NCBI GenBank assembly: GCA_025937035.1
Contig: JAICSG010000010.1
Span: forward strand, 1 to 18,392
Length of the DNA: 18,392 nucleotides
DNA from: Thermoanaerobaculia bacterium
GTDB lineage: Bacteria; Acidobacteriota; Thermoanaerobaculia; Multivoradales; UBA5704
Direction: 5' to 3'
Notes under the pieces: generated by a model
The model's input: the letters and a program-made list of their open reading frames with translations, nothing else
Told to the model about the DNA's origin: nothing
Databases searched by the model: none
In this document: positions 6,508 to 13,825 of the stretch, piece by piece
Layout of the letters: every line of letters starts with the position of its first letter
Position numbering within the stretch: position 1 is the first letter of the stretch
Translations under genes and position numbers: made by a program

Positions 6508-7505
6508 TACTTCTTCGTCTCCATCTGGCCGATCTCGCGCAGCCAGGCCACGGTGGAGGCGAGCCCCTCGGCCAGCGGACGGCTGTGATAGCCGAGCTCC
6601 CGCTCCGCGGTGGCCGAGCTGTAGGCCCAGTCGTGCTTGTAGATCTCGACCAGGTCGGGGGTGAGCTGCGGGGTGGTGCCGCGCATCTTCGCCCACGCCT
6701 TCTGCACGGCGCCGGCCGCCTTGGCGATCGAATCCGGAAAGCGCAGGGTGGGGATTTTGGCGCCGGTCATCCGGCCCACCAGGGGATAAAACTCGCCCAG
6801 CGTCACGTTCTCCCCGCCCAGGACGTAGCGCCCGCCCGGCTTGACATTCTCCAGGGCGAGGGCGACGCCGCGGGCGACGTCGTCCACGTAGACATAGTTC
6901 CAGCGCCGTTCCGGCTTGCCGATCAGGCCCGGCAGGCGGCCGTGGACGAGGTCCAGGATGTGCCGCACCACGATGTTCCCCTCGGTCAGCTCTCCAGGGC
7001 CGTAGATCACGCCGGGGTAGACCACGCCGAGCGGCGCGCCGTCCGCGATGGCCTTGCGGGCCCGGCGGTCGGAGAGGGTCTTGGTGCGCTCGTAGTCGTT
7101 GATCCAGGAGCGGTCGCGCGGCTCGGCCGATTCGTCGAGCACGCGGCCGTCGGTGGGCCCGAGGGCGATGAAGCTGGAGACGTAGAGGATGCGCCCGACG
7201 CTCCCCCCGGCCTCGGAGGCGGCGAGCACGTTCTCCAGGCCGCCGACGTTGATGCGGTCGAACTCCTCGCGCGGGGCGAGGATCTTGACCAGAGCCGCGG
7301 CGTGGATCACGGCGTCGCACCCGATAAGGGCACGGTCGAGGCTGGCGCGGTCGGTGACGTCCCCCTCGGCGAATTCGACGCCGGCGGGGAAGCGCTCGCG
7401 GGAGGAGCCGCGGCGCACCAGCAGGCGCAACGCGTGCCGGGGGGCGAGCTCGGAGACGATCCGCCGGCCGAGGAAGCCGGTACCACCGGTGATGAGGATT
7501 TTCAT
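6507..7505 (-). CDS. NAD(P)-dependent epimerase/dehydratase, HpnA/farnesol dehydrogenase-like
   Basis: This 332-residue extended SDR has a nucleotide-binding GGTGFLG at residues 7-13, a VIHAAALV segment, the Ser-containing LYVSSFIALGPTDG strand (108-120), and the catalytic Tyr138/Lys142 in NDYERTK. Family style (INVGGLENVL, PGVIYGPGELT, RLPGLIG, VYVDDVARG) matches the HpnA/dihydroflavonol-reductase branch. It strongly recalls the plant NAD-dependent farnesol dehydrogenase FLDH as I remember that sequence. Sugar-nucleotide epimerization is the main alternative, given the genes upstream. Its start overlaps the stop of the upstream RMD-like gene (ATGA at 7502-7505), and its own stop overlaps the start of the kinase/DUF92 gene. 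It therefore bridges the sugar genes and the prenyl genes. Confidence 0.82.
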   Translation of the reverse strand: MKILITGGTGFLGRRIVSELAPRHALRLLVRRGSSRERFPAGVEFAEGDVTDRASLDRALIGCDAVIHAAALVKILAPREEFDRINVGGLENVLAASEAGGSVGRILYVSSFIALGPTDGRVLDESAEPRDRSWINDYERTKTLSDRRARKAIADGAPLGVVYPGVIYGPGELTEGNIVVRHILDLVHGRLPGLIGKPERRWNYVYVDDVARGVALALENVKPGGRYVLGGENVTLGEFYPLVGRMTGAKIPTLRFPDSIAKAAGAVQKAWAKMRGTTPQLTPDLVEIYKHDWAYSSATAERELGYHSRPLAEGLASTVAWLREIGQMETKK

Positions 7506-8398
7506 ACCGCCTCCCTCCAAAGATCTGTCAATGCGTCGTCCAGGCTCCGGCTGGGCTTCCAGCCCAGGGCGCGGAGGCGGCCGGCGTCGCCGGAGAGGTA
7601 GGGGATGTCGAACGGCCGCGGAGGGTAGACCCCTTCCCGCACCTCGGCGTGGACGCCCGAGATCGCCAGCAGGCGCGCCAGGGCGTCGCGCATCAGAACG
7701 GCCTTGCCGCTCGCCAGATTGTAGATCCCTCCGCGCTCCCCTTTCTCGGCCAGGAGACGATAGGCCTCGGCGCCGTCGTCCACATGCAGGAAGTCGCGGG
7801 CGGTGGAGAGCTCGCCCACCTTCAGCTCCGGCTCCTGCTCGCCGCGGCGGATGGCGGCGAGCTGCCGGGCCCAGGAGGCGAGGGCGAACTTGGGGGCCTG
7901 CCCCGGGCCGATCAGGTTGAAGGAGCGGACGATCACCGCGCCGTGGGCCAGGGCCAGCCGCTCGGCCGAGGCCTTGGTCAGGGCGTAGGGGGTCTGGGGG
8001 GCCACCGGCCGGGATTCGGGGATCGGCTGCTCGCCCTCCGGCACCTGGCCGTAGACGTCGGCGCTCGACGCGATCACCACCGGCCGGCCGGCCGCCGCGA
8101 GGAGCACGTTCTCGGTCCCCGCGACGTTGACCCGGAAGTAGTCGGGCATCCGCCGCCACTCCCACGACTCGCCGATGTGGGAGAGCCCGGCGAGGTGGAC
8201 GACGGCGTCGGGGGCGGCCTCCCGCACCGCCCGCTCCAGGGCGGCGCGGTCGAGCAGCTCGGCCTCGAAGAGCTCCACCCCGGGAAGATCCGGGCGGGCG
8301 TCGATGTACGTGCCGCTCACCCGGTCCCCCCGCTCGAGGAGGTGCCGGGCGAGCCGCGAGCCCACGAAGCCGGCGACGCCGGTGATCAGGATATGCAT
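7502..8398 (-). CDS. GDP-6-deoxy-D-mannose reductase-like SDR (RMD type)
   Basis: This 298-residue extended SDR has GVAGFVG at 7-13, VVHLAGLSHIGES (67-78), VIASSADVYG (108-117), and the catalytic Tyr138/Lys142 in TPYALTK. The SFNLIGPGQ segment and RDFLHVDDGAEAY block are typical of Rmd, which reduces GDP-4-keto-6-deoxy-D-mannose to GDP-D-rhamnose using NAD(P)H in the cytosol. It lies 13 nt after a GMD-type gene, which could make its substrate. Other 4-ketoreductase or 4-epimerase activities in this branch remain possible. A GGGAG ribosome binding site precedes the ATG. The ATGA overlap with the next gene indicates coupled translation. Confidence 0.8.
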   Translation of the reverse strand: MHILITGVAGFVGSRLARHLLERGDRVSGTYIDARPDLPGVELFEAELLDRAALERAVREAAPDAVVHLAGLSHIGESWEWRRMPDYFRVNVAGTENVLLAAAGRPVVIASSADVYGQVPEGEQPIPESRPVAPQTPYALTKASAERLALAHGAVIVRSFNLIGPGQAPKFALASWARQLAAIRRGEQEPELKVGELSTARDFLHVDDGAEAYRLLAEKGERGGIYNLASGKAVLMRDALARLLAISGVHAEVREGVYPPRPFDIPYLSGDAGRLRALGWKPSRSLDDALTDLWREAV

Positions 8399-8411
8399 CG
8401 ATCTCCCGGCC

Positions 8412-9389
8412 TCAAGCCGTGCGCTTGCGGCGGGCCAGCGTCTGGCGCCAGTAGTCGAGCAGGTCGCGGACGGTCTGCTCGAGCGGGATGCGCGGCTCCC
8501 AGCCGGTGTCGGCCCGGAACTTCGAGCTGTCGCCGATCAGGATCTCGACGTCCGAGGGGCGCAGGCGCTCCGGGTCGACCTCGGTCTTGACCTGGACGGT
8601 CGAGTAGGAGAGCACCAGCTTGAGCATGTCGCGGATGGTGATCCCCTGGCCCGTGGCGATGTTGTAGACCTCGCCCGGCTTGGCCTTGGTGACCGCCAGC
8701 CAGTAGCCGCGCACCATGTCGCGCACGTCGGTGAAGTCGCGGATGGCGTCGATGTTGCCCACCCGGATGACCGGCTCCTGGAGGCCCATCTCGATCGCCG
8801 CCACCTGGCTGCAGAAGTTGGAGGTGACGAAGACCTGGCCGCGCCGCGGGCCGGTATGGTTGAAGCCGCGGGTGCGCACCGACCGGATGCCGTAGCTCTG
8901 GAAGTACTGGTAGCCGAGGTAGTCCTGGGCGACCTTGGAGACGGCGTAGGGGGAGAGCGGCCGCAGGGGGTTGGTCTCCTTGATCGGCGTCTCGTCCGGC
9001 AGCACCAGGCCGTACTCCTCGCTGGAGCAGGCGATCTGGATCACGGGGTCGAGCTTCAGGGCGCGCACCGCCTCGAACAGGTTGGTCTGTCCGGTGACGT
9101 TGGTGACCACCGTGTCGTTGGGCGCGTTCCAGCTCGACGGCACGAAGCTCTGCGCGGCGAGGTGGAAGATGTAGTCGGGCCGGGTGATCTCCAGCGCCCG
9201 GTGCATCGACGTGTAGTCGCGGAGATCGGCCTCGACCAGCTTGATGTGCTTGTCGAGGTGCTCGACGTTGTCCATGCGGCTGCGCCAGCGGAAGGTGCCG
9301 AAGACCTCCACGTCCGGATGCTCCGCCAACAGGTATTCCGCCAGGTGGGACCCGGCGAATCCGGTGATGCCGGTGATCAAAGCCCTCAT
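8412..9389 (-). CDS. gmd: GDP-mannose 4,6-dehydratase-type SDR
   Basis: This 325-residue extended SDR begins ALITGITGFAGSHLAEYLL, as in GMD enzymes. It has an Arg-containing cofactor loop (FRWRSRMDNVEHL, 33-45), a HLAAQSFVPSSW segment, SSEEYG (122-127) with the candidate base Glu124, and Tyr148/Lys152 in SPYAVSK. GMD converts GDP-mannose to GDP-4-keto-6-deoxymannose with a tightly bound NADP. However, the segments FNHTGPRRGQVFV and RDFTDVRD, and the C-terminal LRPSDVEILIGDSSK, are just as typical of the neighbouring RMD family. The dehydratase assignment is therefore favoured by position and N-terminus but not certain. The start overlaps the stop of the RmlD-like gene (ATGA at 9386-9389), with GGAGAGG upstream as ribosome binding site. 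Confidence 0.72.
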   Translation of the reverse strand: MRALITGITGFAGSHLAEYLLAEHPDVEVFGTFRWRSRMDNVEHLDKHIKLVEADLRDYTSMHRALEITRPDYIFHLAAQSFVPSSWNAPNDTVVTNVTGQTNLFEAVRALKLDPVIQIACSSEEYGLVLPDETPIKETNPLRPLSPYAVSKVAQDYLGYQYFQSYGIRSVRTRGFNHTGPRRGQVFVTSNFCSQVAAIEMGLQEPVIRVGNIDAIRDFTDVRDMVRGYWLAVTKAKPGEVYNIATGQGITIRDMLKLVLSYSTVQVKTEVDPERLRPSDVEILIGDSSKFRADTGWEPRIPLEQTVRDLLDYWRQTLARRKRTA

Positions 9390-10240
9390 CGGTTCCTCTC
9401 CTTCCTCAGCCAGGCCAGCGTCTCGACCAACCCATTCGTCCAGGGCTCCACGCGCCGGCCGGCGATCGTTTCAAAACGCCCCACGTCCAGGACCGAGTAG
9501 GCCGGACGGCGGGCGGGACGGGGAAATTCCGCGGAGGTGACCGGGATCACCTCGACCGCGCCGGACCAGAGGCGGGCGATCTCGACCGCGAAAGCGTACC
9601 AGGAGACGGGCTCCCGGTCCTGATAGTTGACGACCCCGGAGGCCCCTCGCGCCGCGAGGTCGAGCAGCGCGCGGGCGAGCGACGGGGTCGAGGTGGGGCA
9701 CCCCACCTGATCGGTGACCACGCGGAGCGGGCGCCCGGCCTCGATCAGCCCCACCATGGTGGCCACGAAATTATGGCCGCGAGGGCCGAAGAGCCAGCTC
9801 GTCCGCACCACCAGGGAGCGCTCTTGAGCCAGGGCCCGGCGCTCCCCCTCCAGCTTGCTCTCGCCGTAGACCGAGAGCGGCGCCGTGGGGGCGTCCTCGC
9901 GGTAGGGCTCGCGGGCCTCGCCGTCGAAGACGTAGTCGGTCGAGACCTGGACCAGCCGCGCCCCGGCCCGTCCGGCCAGGGCGGCGGCGTTGGCCACCCC
10001 GGCGCCGTTCACCGCGAAGGCCCGCTCCCGGTCGGTCTCGGCGGCGTCCACCTTCGTATACGCCGCGCAGTTGACCACCACCTCGGGGCGGAAGCGCTCC
10101 GCCCATCCCAGCAGGGAATCGCGGCAGCCGAGGTCGGCCTGCGCGTGGGAGAGCCCGAGGGCGGCCCAGCCGCGCGACCGCGCCTCGGCCACCACGGCTC
10201 TGCCCAGCATGCCGGCGCCACCCAGGACCAGGCACCGCAT
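9386..10240 (-). CDS. rfbD: dTDP-4-dehydrorhamnose reductase (RmlD/RfbD)
   Basis: This 284-residue SDR has GGAGMLG (7-13), VVVNCAAYTKVDAAE (54-68), VSTDYVFDG (99-107) and the catalytic Tyr125/Lys129 in VYGESKLEGE. This set is diagnostic for RmlD, which reduces dTDP-4-keto-L-rhamnose to dTDP-L-rhamnose in the cytosol. The C-terminal GVVNYQDREPVSWYAFA and RPAYSVLDVGRFE blocks also fit. It starts immediately after the stop codon of the RmlA-type gene (no gap) and overlaps the GMD-type gene. RmlB and RmlC, needed for a complete rhamnose pathway, are not in the window and must be elsewhere if the pathway is complete. Confidence 0.88.
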   Translation of the reverse strand: MRCLVLGGAGMLGRAVVAEARSRGWAALGLSHAQADLGCRDSLLGWAERFRPEVVVNCAAYTKVDAAETDRERAFAVNGAGVANAAALAGRAGARLVQVSTDYVFDGEAREPYREDAPTAPLSVYGESKLEGERRALAQERSLVVRTSWLFGPRGHNFVATMVGLIEAGRPLRVVTDQVGCPTSTPSLARALLDLAARGASGVVNYQDREPVSWYAFAVEIARLWSGAVEVIPVTSAEFPRPARRPAYSVLDVGRFETIAGRRVEPWTNGLVETLAWLRKERNR

Positions 10241-11317
10241 CTAGGTGATCCCCACCTCCGAGTTGTCGCCCAGCATGAAGCGATAGGCCTTCGGCTTGAA
10301 ATCGGTCTTGGTGATCCGCACGTTGCGGCCGATCAGCGAGCCGTCGATCCGCAGCGGGATGTCGCGGATCTCGGAGTCGGCCAGCACGATCGAGTTCTCC
10401 AACTCGCAGCAGACCAGGGTGCAGCGCTCGCCGATCGAGGTGTAGGGGCCCACGAAGGCGTTCTCCAGCCGGGTGCCGTCGCCGATCACCACCGGCCCGC
10501 GCACCAGCGAGTCGATCAGCTCGACCCCCTCGCCGAGCTGCACCCGCCCCTCGATGCGGCTGCCGCGGCCGACGTCCTGGAGGTTGGCGCCGCGCCGGGC
10601 CTCCAGGCTCTCCAGCACGATGCGGTTGGCCTCCAGCATGTCCTCCAGCTTGCCGGTGTCCTTCCACCAGCCGCGGACGATGTGGGGGTGGACGTCCAGG
10701 CCGCGATCGATCAGGTCCTGGATGGCGTCGGTGATCTCCAGCTCGCCGCGGGCGGAGGGCTTGATCCGCTTCACCGACTCGAAGATGTGGGAGTCGAACA
10801 TGTAGACCCCCACCAGAGCCAGGTTGCTCTTCGGCTCCCTGGGCTTCTCGACCAGGCGGCGGACCTTCCCCTCGGAGGTGAGCTCGGCGACGCCGAACTG
10901 CTCCGGGTTGGGGACCTCGGCGAGCAGGATCTCGGAATTGCAGCCGAGCTCCTGGAATTCCGAGACCAGGGCGGCGATGCCGCCGGCGATCAGGTTGTCT
11001 CCCAGGTACATGACGAAGGGGGAGCCCTGGAGGAAATCCTCGGCGATCATCACGGCGTGGGCGAGGCCCAGCGGCGCCTCCTGGGGGATGTAGGTCAGCC
11101 GCGCCCCGAAGCGGGAGCCGTCGCCCACCGCGGCGCGGATCTCGGCCCCGGTCTCGCCCACGATGATGCCGATCTCGGTGATCCCCGCCGCCACGATCGA
11201 TTCGATGGCGTAGAAGAGCACCGGCTTGTTGGCGACCGGCACGAGCTGCTTGGCGGAGGTGTAGGTGAGGGGGCGCAGGCGCGTCCCCTTGCCCCCCGAA
11301 AGGATCAGGCCCTTCAT
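10241..11317 (-). CDS. rmlA: Glucose-1-phosphate thymidylyltransferase, long form (RmlA-like)
   Basis: This 358-residue protein transfers a nucleotide to a sugar 1-phosphate, most likely dTTP plus glucose-1-phosphate giving dTDP-glucose. The signature GGKGTRLRPLT (8-18) is followed by SAKQLVPVANKP (21-32), QEAPLGLAHAV, the metal-site YLGDN and EKPREPKSN. After residue about 240 comes a left-handed beta-helix-like tail with repeated VxIGDGTRLENAFVG-type units, which identifies the long form (also seen in StrD-type enzymes) rather than the short RmlA with about 290 residues. GGAG precedes the ATG. It lies 22 nt after the lptD stop and abuts rfbD, tying nucleotide-sugar supply to LPS assembly. 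Confidence 0.87.
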   Translation of the reverse strand: MKGLILSGGKGTRLRPLTYTSAKQLVPVANKPVLFYAIESIVAAGITEIGIIVGETGAEIRAAVGDGSRFGARLTYIPQEAPLGLAHAVMIAEDFLQGSPFVMYLGDNLIAGGIAALVSEFQELGCNSEILLAEVPNPEQFGVAELTSEGKVRRLVEKPREPKSNLALVGVYMFDSHIFESVKRIKPSARGELEITDAIQDLIDRGLDVHPHIVRGWWKDTGKLEDMLEANRIVLESLEARRGANLQDVGRGSRIEGRVQLGEGVELIDSLVRGPVVIGDGTRLENAFVGPYTSIGERCTLVCCELENSIVLADSEIRDIPLRIDGSLIGRNVRITKTDFKPKAYRFMLGDNSEVGIT

Positions 11318-11339
11318 CGTGTCTCCGTGTCCCTCCGGC

Positions 11340-13814
11340 CTACGGCTGGATCGTCGAGCTGCGGCTGTTCAAATCGAGGAACGTGCCGACGTTCTTGAGC
11401 GAGAGCAGGAAGCGGATCTCGCGGTCGCGCAACACCTGCCCGGCCGACCCGGTGGCGGGCTGGAAGTCGCGGAACTCCAGCCGCAGGGCATAGCACTGGG
11501 AGGTGTAGGTCACCGCGAGCTGATCCTGCTGCAGGAGCTTCTGCTCGAAATCGTAGTTGATCTGACCTTCCAGCTTGAGGCTCCAGATCGGGATGTTGAG
11601 CACGCCACTCAGCCGCGCCTGGTTGCTCTGGGACTTGTTCGTCTCGGTGTTCGCGCGGGTGAACCAGGTGGCGGCGATGGAGTTGCCGGCGCCGAACCCG
11701 TAGCTGCCGGTCAGGCCCGTCGAGGCGATCCCCCGGAAGAGGGTGTTGTAGGTGGTCGTGGCGGTCAGGCTGATCTTCTGCGTCGGGTTGAACCGCAGCA
11801 GCGCCTCCAGGGGGCCGGCGTTGGAGGCGACGTTGGGGACGAAGCCGTGGCTCGTGGGGGTGCCCTCGCTCGAGAACTGCTGGGGCGCGGTCTTGTCGAA
11901 GCTGTAGTTGCGGGCGATCTCGAAGAACAGCACCTCGCGGGCCACGCCGTTCTCGGTGTTGGGCTTGCCCAGCAGGCGGTTGTCGAGGGCCACGCGGCCG
12001 AAGTTGGTGCCCGACTGCGGGTCGATCTGGTCGAACAGCGGCGTCGCGAGCTGCGTGTTCTCCGAGATGTCCCCCTGGTAGGTGTAGGTGAAGCGCGGCT
12101 CGATGATGTGCTTGAACTTCCCCAGACCGCCCACGTTCCAGTTGAAGATCTTGGAGAAGGAGGGGCCGACGACCTCGGCGCCGCCGAACGGGAAGGTGCG
12201 GGTCAGGGTGTTGCCCGTGAACGCCGTCTGGGCCGAGCTCAGGGTATCGCCGTACCAGGTCAGCCGCTCGCCGCCGGAGAGCGACAGGTTGAGCCAGGGG
12301 AAGGTCTTCACCGGCAGCGTGAGGGTCGGGAAGGCGTCGAAGCGCCCATACTTCCCCTGGTAGCTGCCGGGCCGGGAGATGTCGAGGTACGAGGCCGTGC
12401 TGGCGAGCTCCAGGTAGAACGGCGTCTTGCCGATCTGAGTCGAGCGCAGGTGGTACTGGAGCTCGGGGAGCCGGCGCTGGAGGATCGTGTCGCTCCCCTG
12501 GTTGACGAACGTCTCGCGGTCCTCCAGCAGGAGGTTGAGCAGGTGCGGCCCCCAGTTGCCGGTGACGAAGCCGCGGCTGTCGATGAAGCGCTGGGTGTTG
12601 GTGTCGAAGTCGCGCTCGAAATCGCGGAAGAAGTTGAAGTCCGAGTACTTCTGGTACTGGATGACCGCGCGCATCCCGTTGGGGAGGTCGTTGGTGGTCT
12701 GGTCGAGCAGCACCTTCCAGCGCCACGACCGCGTCGTGGGGTCGTACACCGACTGGCCGAGCAGGCTCCCCTTGGTGCCGGCGGTGGGCGCGTAGCGGAA
12801 TTCGTCGCCGACCGCCAGGAATCCCTTGGTGTAGGTGTCCAGGTGGACCGTGGTGTCGTAGCTGCGGCCGAGGGTCTGGAAGTAGGCCAGGCCGAGCTCG
12901 GCGCCCTTGCGCTGGGAGTAGCCGATGTTGGGGATCAGGAACCCCGAGGCGCGGTCCCGCTTGACCGGCCAGAGCAGCCAGGGACTGTAGAGCACCGGCG
13001 CCTTCTTCACCCGCATCGAGGTGCCGTGCATGTGGGCGTACCCCTCGACCTGGATCTCCGCCTCGCGCACCCGGAAGCTCCAGTCGGGCACCGGCTGCGA
13101 GCAGGAGGTGAAGATGCCGTCGCGGATCACGTAGGTGTCCGGCCCGGTCTTCTCCACCTCGTCGCCGGTGAAGTAGTAGTCGGGGGACATCTGCCCCATG
13201 GCGTGGCGGAATTTGCCGGTCTTGGTGTCCAGATTGAACGTCATCGAGTCGCCGCTCAGCCGCCGGGGCCCCTGGTCCAGGACGATGTGGCCCATGGCGA
13301 TGACGTCCTTGGTCTTCAGGTCGATCTCCGCCTCGTCCGCGATGAGGTCGAGATCCTGGTACTTGAGCCGGACGTCGCCGGTGAGGACGGCGTAGTCCTC
13401 GCGCTTGTATTCGAGGTTGGCGGCGCTCCCCGCGGCGCTGCCGCCGCCGTGCGGGCCGGTGAATTTGAGCTGGAAGTCGAGCCGGTCCGGCCCGGCCCCC
13501 GGGGGGCCCGGCGGCGGCGGCAGGGTCGCCGGCCCCGGCGGCGAGATGGGCGCCGGAGAGGGGGGCGGCGTGCTGCCCGGCGTGGGCGACACGGAATTGA
13601 TCGGCCCCCGGGGCTCCAGCGGCGGCTGGCTCAAGGAAGACGATGGCTGATTCTGCGCCGGCTGGTTGCCGGGCGATGGCGGCTGCCCCCCCTGCGGCGG
13701 CTGGCCTTGAGGGGGCTGGGGCTGCTGGCCGGCGGCCGTCTGCTGCGCCGCGGCGGGCAGCCCCAGGGAGAACGCCAGCAGCAGGGCCGGTGGAGTTAGA
13801 CGTTGTCCGCGCAT
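11340..13814 (-). CDS. lptD: LPS-assembly outer membrane protein LptD
   Basis: This 824-residue protein inserts lipopolysaccharide into the outer leaflet of the outer membrane. A signal peptide (LTPPALLLAFSLGLPAAAQ, about 6-24) is followed by an unusual Pro/Gln/Gly/Ser-rich segment to about residue 110. Next comes an OstA/LptA-like beta-jellyroll (about 133-265; VLTGDVRLKYQDLDLIADEAEI), then the large beta-barrel with LYSPWLLWPVKRDRASGFLIP (275-295). Only two Cys are present, Cys238 in TSCSQPVPDW and Cys774 in SQCYAL, consistent with the jellyroll-to-barrel disulfide known for LptD. The start at 13814 is chosen because the signal peptide begins there; the longer open frame upstream is a shadow of the thiolase gene. 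It lies 11 nt after the thiolase stop, without an obvious ribosome binding site. Confidence 0.88.
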   Translation of the reverse strand: MRGQRLTPPALLLAFSLGLPAAAQQTAAGQQPQPPQGQPPQGGQPPSPGNQPAQNQPSSSLSQPPLEPRGPINSVSPTPGSTPPPSPAPISPPGPATLPPPPGPPGAGPDRLDFQLKFTGPHGGGSAAGSAANLEYKREDYAVLTGDVRLKYQDLDLIADEAEIDLKTKDVIAMGHIVLDQGPRRLSGDSMTFNLDTKTGKFRHAMGQMSPDYYFTGDEVEKTGPDTYVIRDGIFTSCSQPVPDWSFRVREAEIQVEGYAHMHGTSMRVKKAPVLYSPWLLWPVKRDRASGFLIPNIGYSQRKGAELGLAYFQTLGRSYDTTVHLDTYTKGFLAVGDEFRYAPTAGTKGSLLGQSVYDPTTRSWRWKVLLDQTTNDLPNGMRAVIQYQKYSDFNFFRDFERDFDTNTQRFIDSRGFVTGNWGPHLLNLLLEDRETFVNQGSDTILQRRLPELQYHLRSTQIGKTPFYLELASTASYLDISRPGSYQGKYGRFDAFPTLTLPVKTFPWLNLSLSGGERLTWYGDTLSSAQTAFTGNTLTRTFPFGGAEVVGPSFSKIFNWNVGGLGKFKHIIEPRFTYTYQGDISENTQLATPLFDQIDPQSGTNFGRVALDNRLLGKPNTENGVAREVLFFEIARNYSFDKTAPQQFSSEGTPTSHGFVPNVASNAGPLEALLRFNPTQKISLTATTTYNTLFRGIASTGLTGSYGFGAGNSIAATWFTRANTETNKSQSNQARLSGVLNIPIWSLKLEGQINYDFEQKLLQQDQLAVTYTSQCYALRLEFRDFQPATGSAGQVLRDREIRFLLSLKNVGTFLDLNSRSSTIQP

Positions 13815-13825
13815 GGGAGCGGGGC

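Noticed and set aside
5140..6588. 482-codon plus-strand open frame antisense to the kinase/DUF92 gene
   Set aside because: Low-complexity Gly/Glu/Arg/Gln composition and no recognisable motif; it is a GC shadow.
6508..7320. Upstream extension of the kinase/DUF92 frame
   Set aside because: Residues upstream of the ATG at 6507 are Arg/Pro-rich and overlap the SDR gene, which is coding in another frame.
11265..13799. 844-codon plus-strand open frame antisense to lptD
   Set aside because: It is rich in Arg, Gly, Val and Glu without domains, while the minus frame encodes a clear LptD. High GC makes long antisense frames common.
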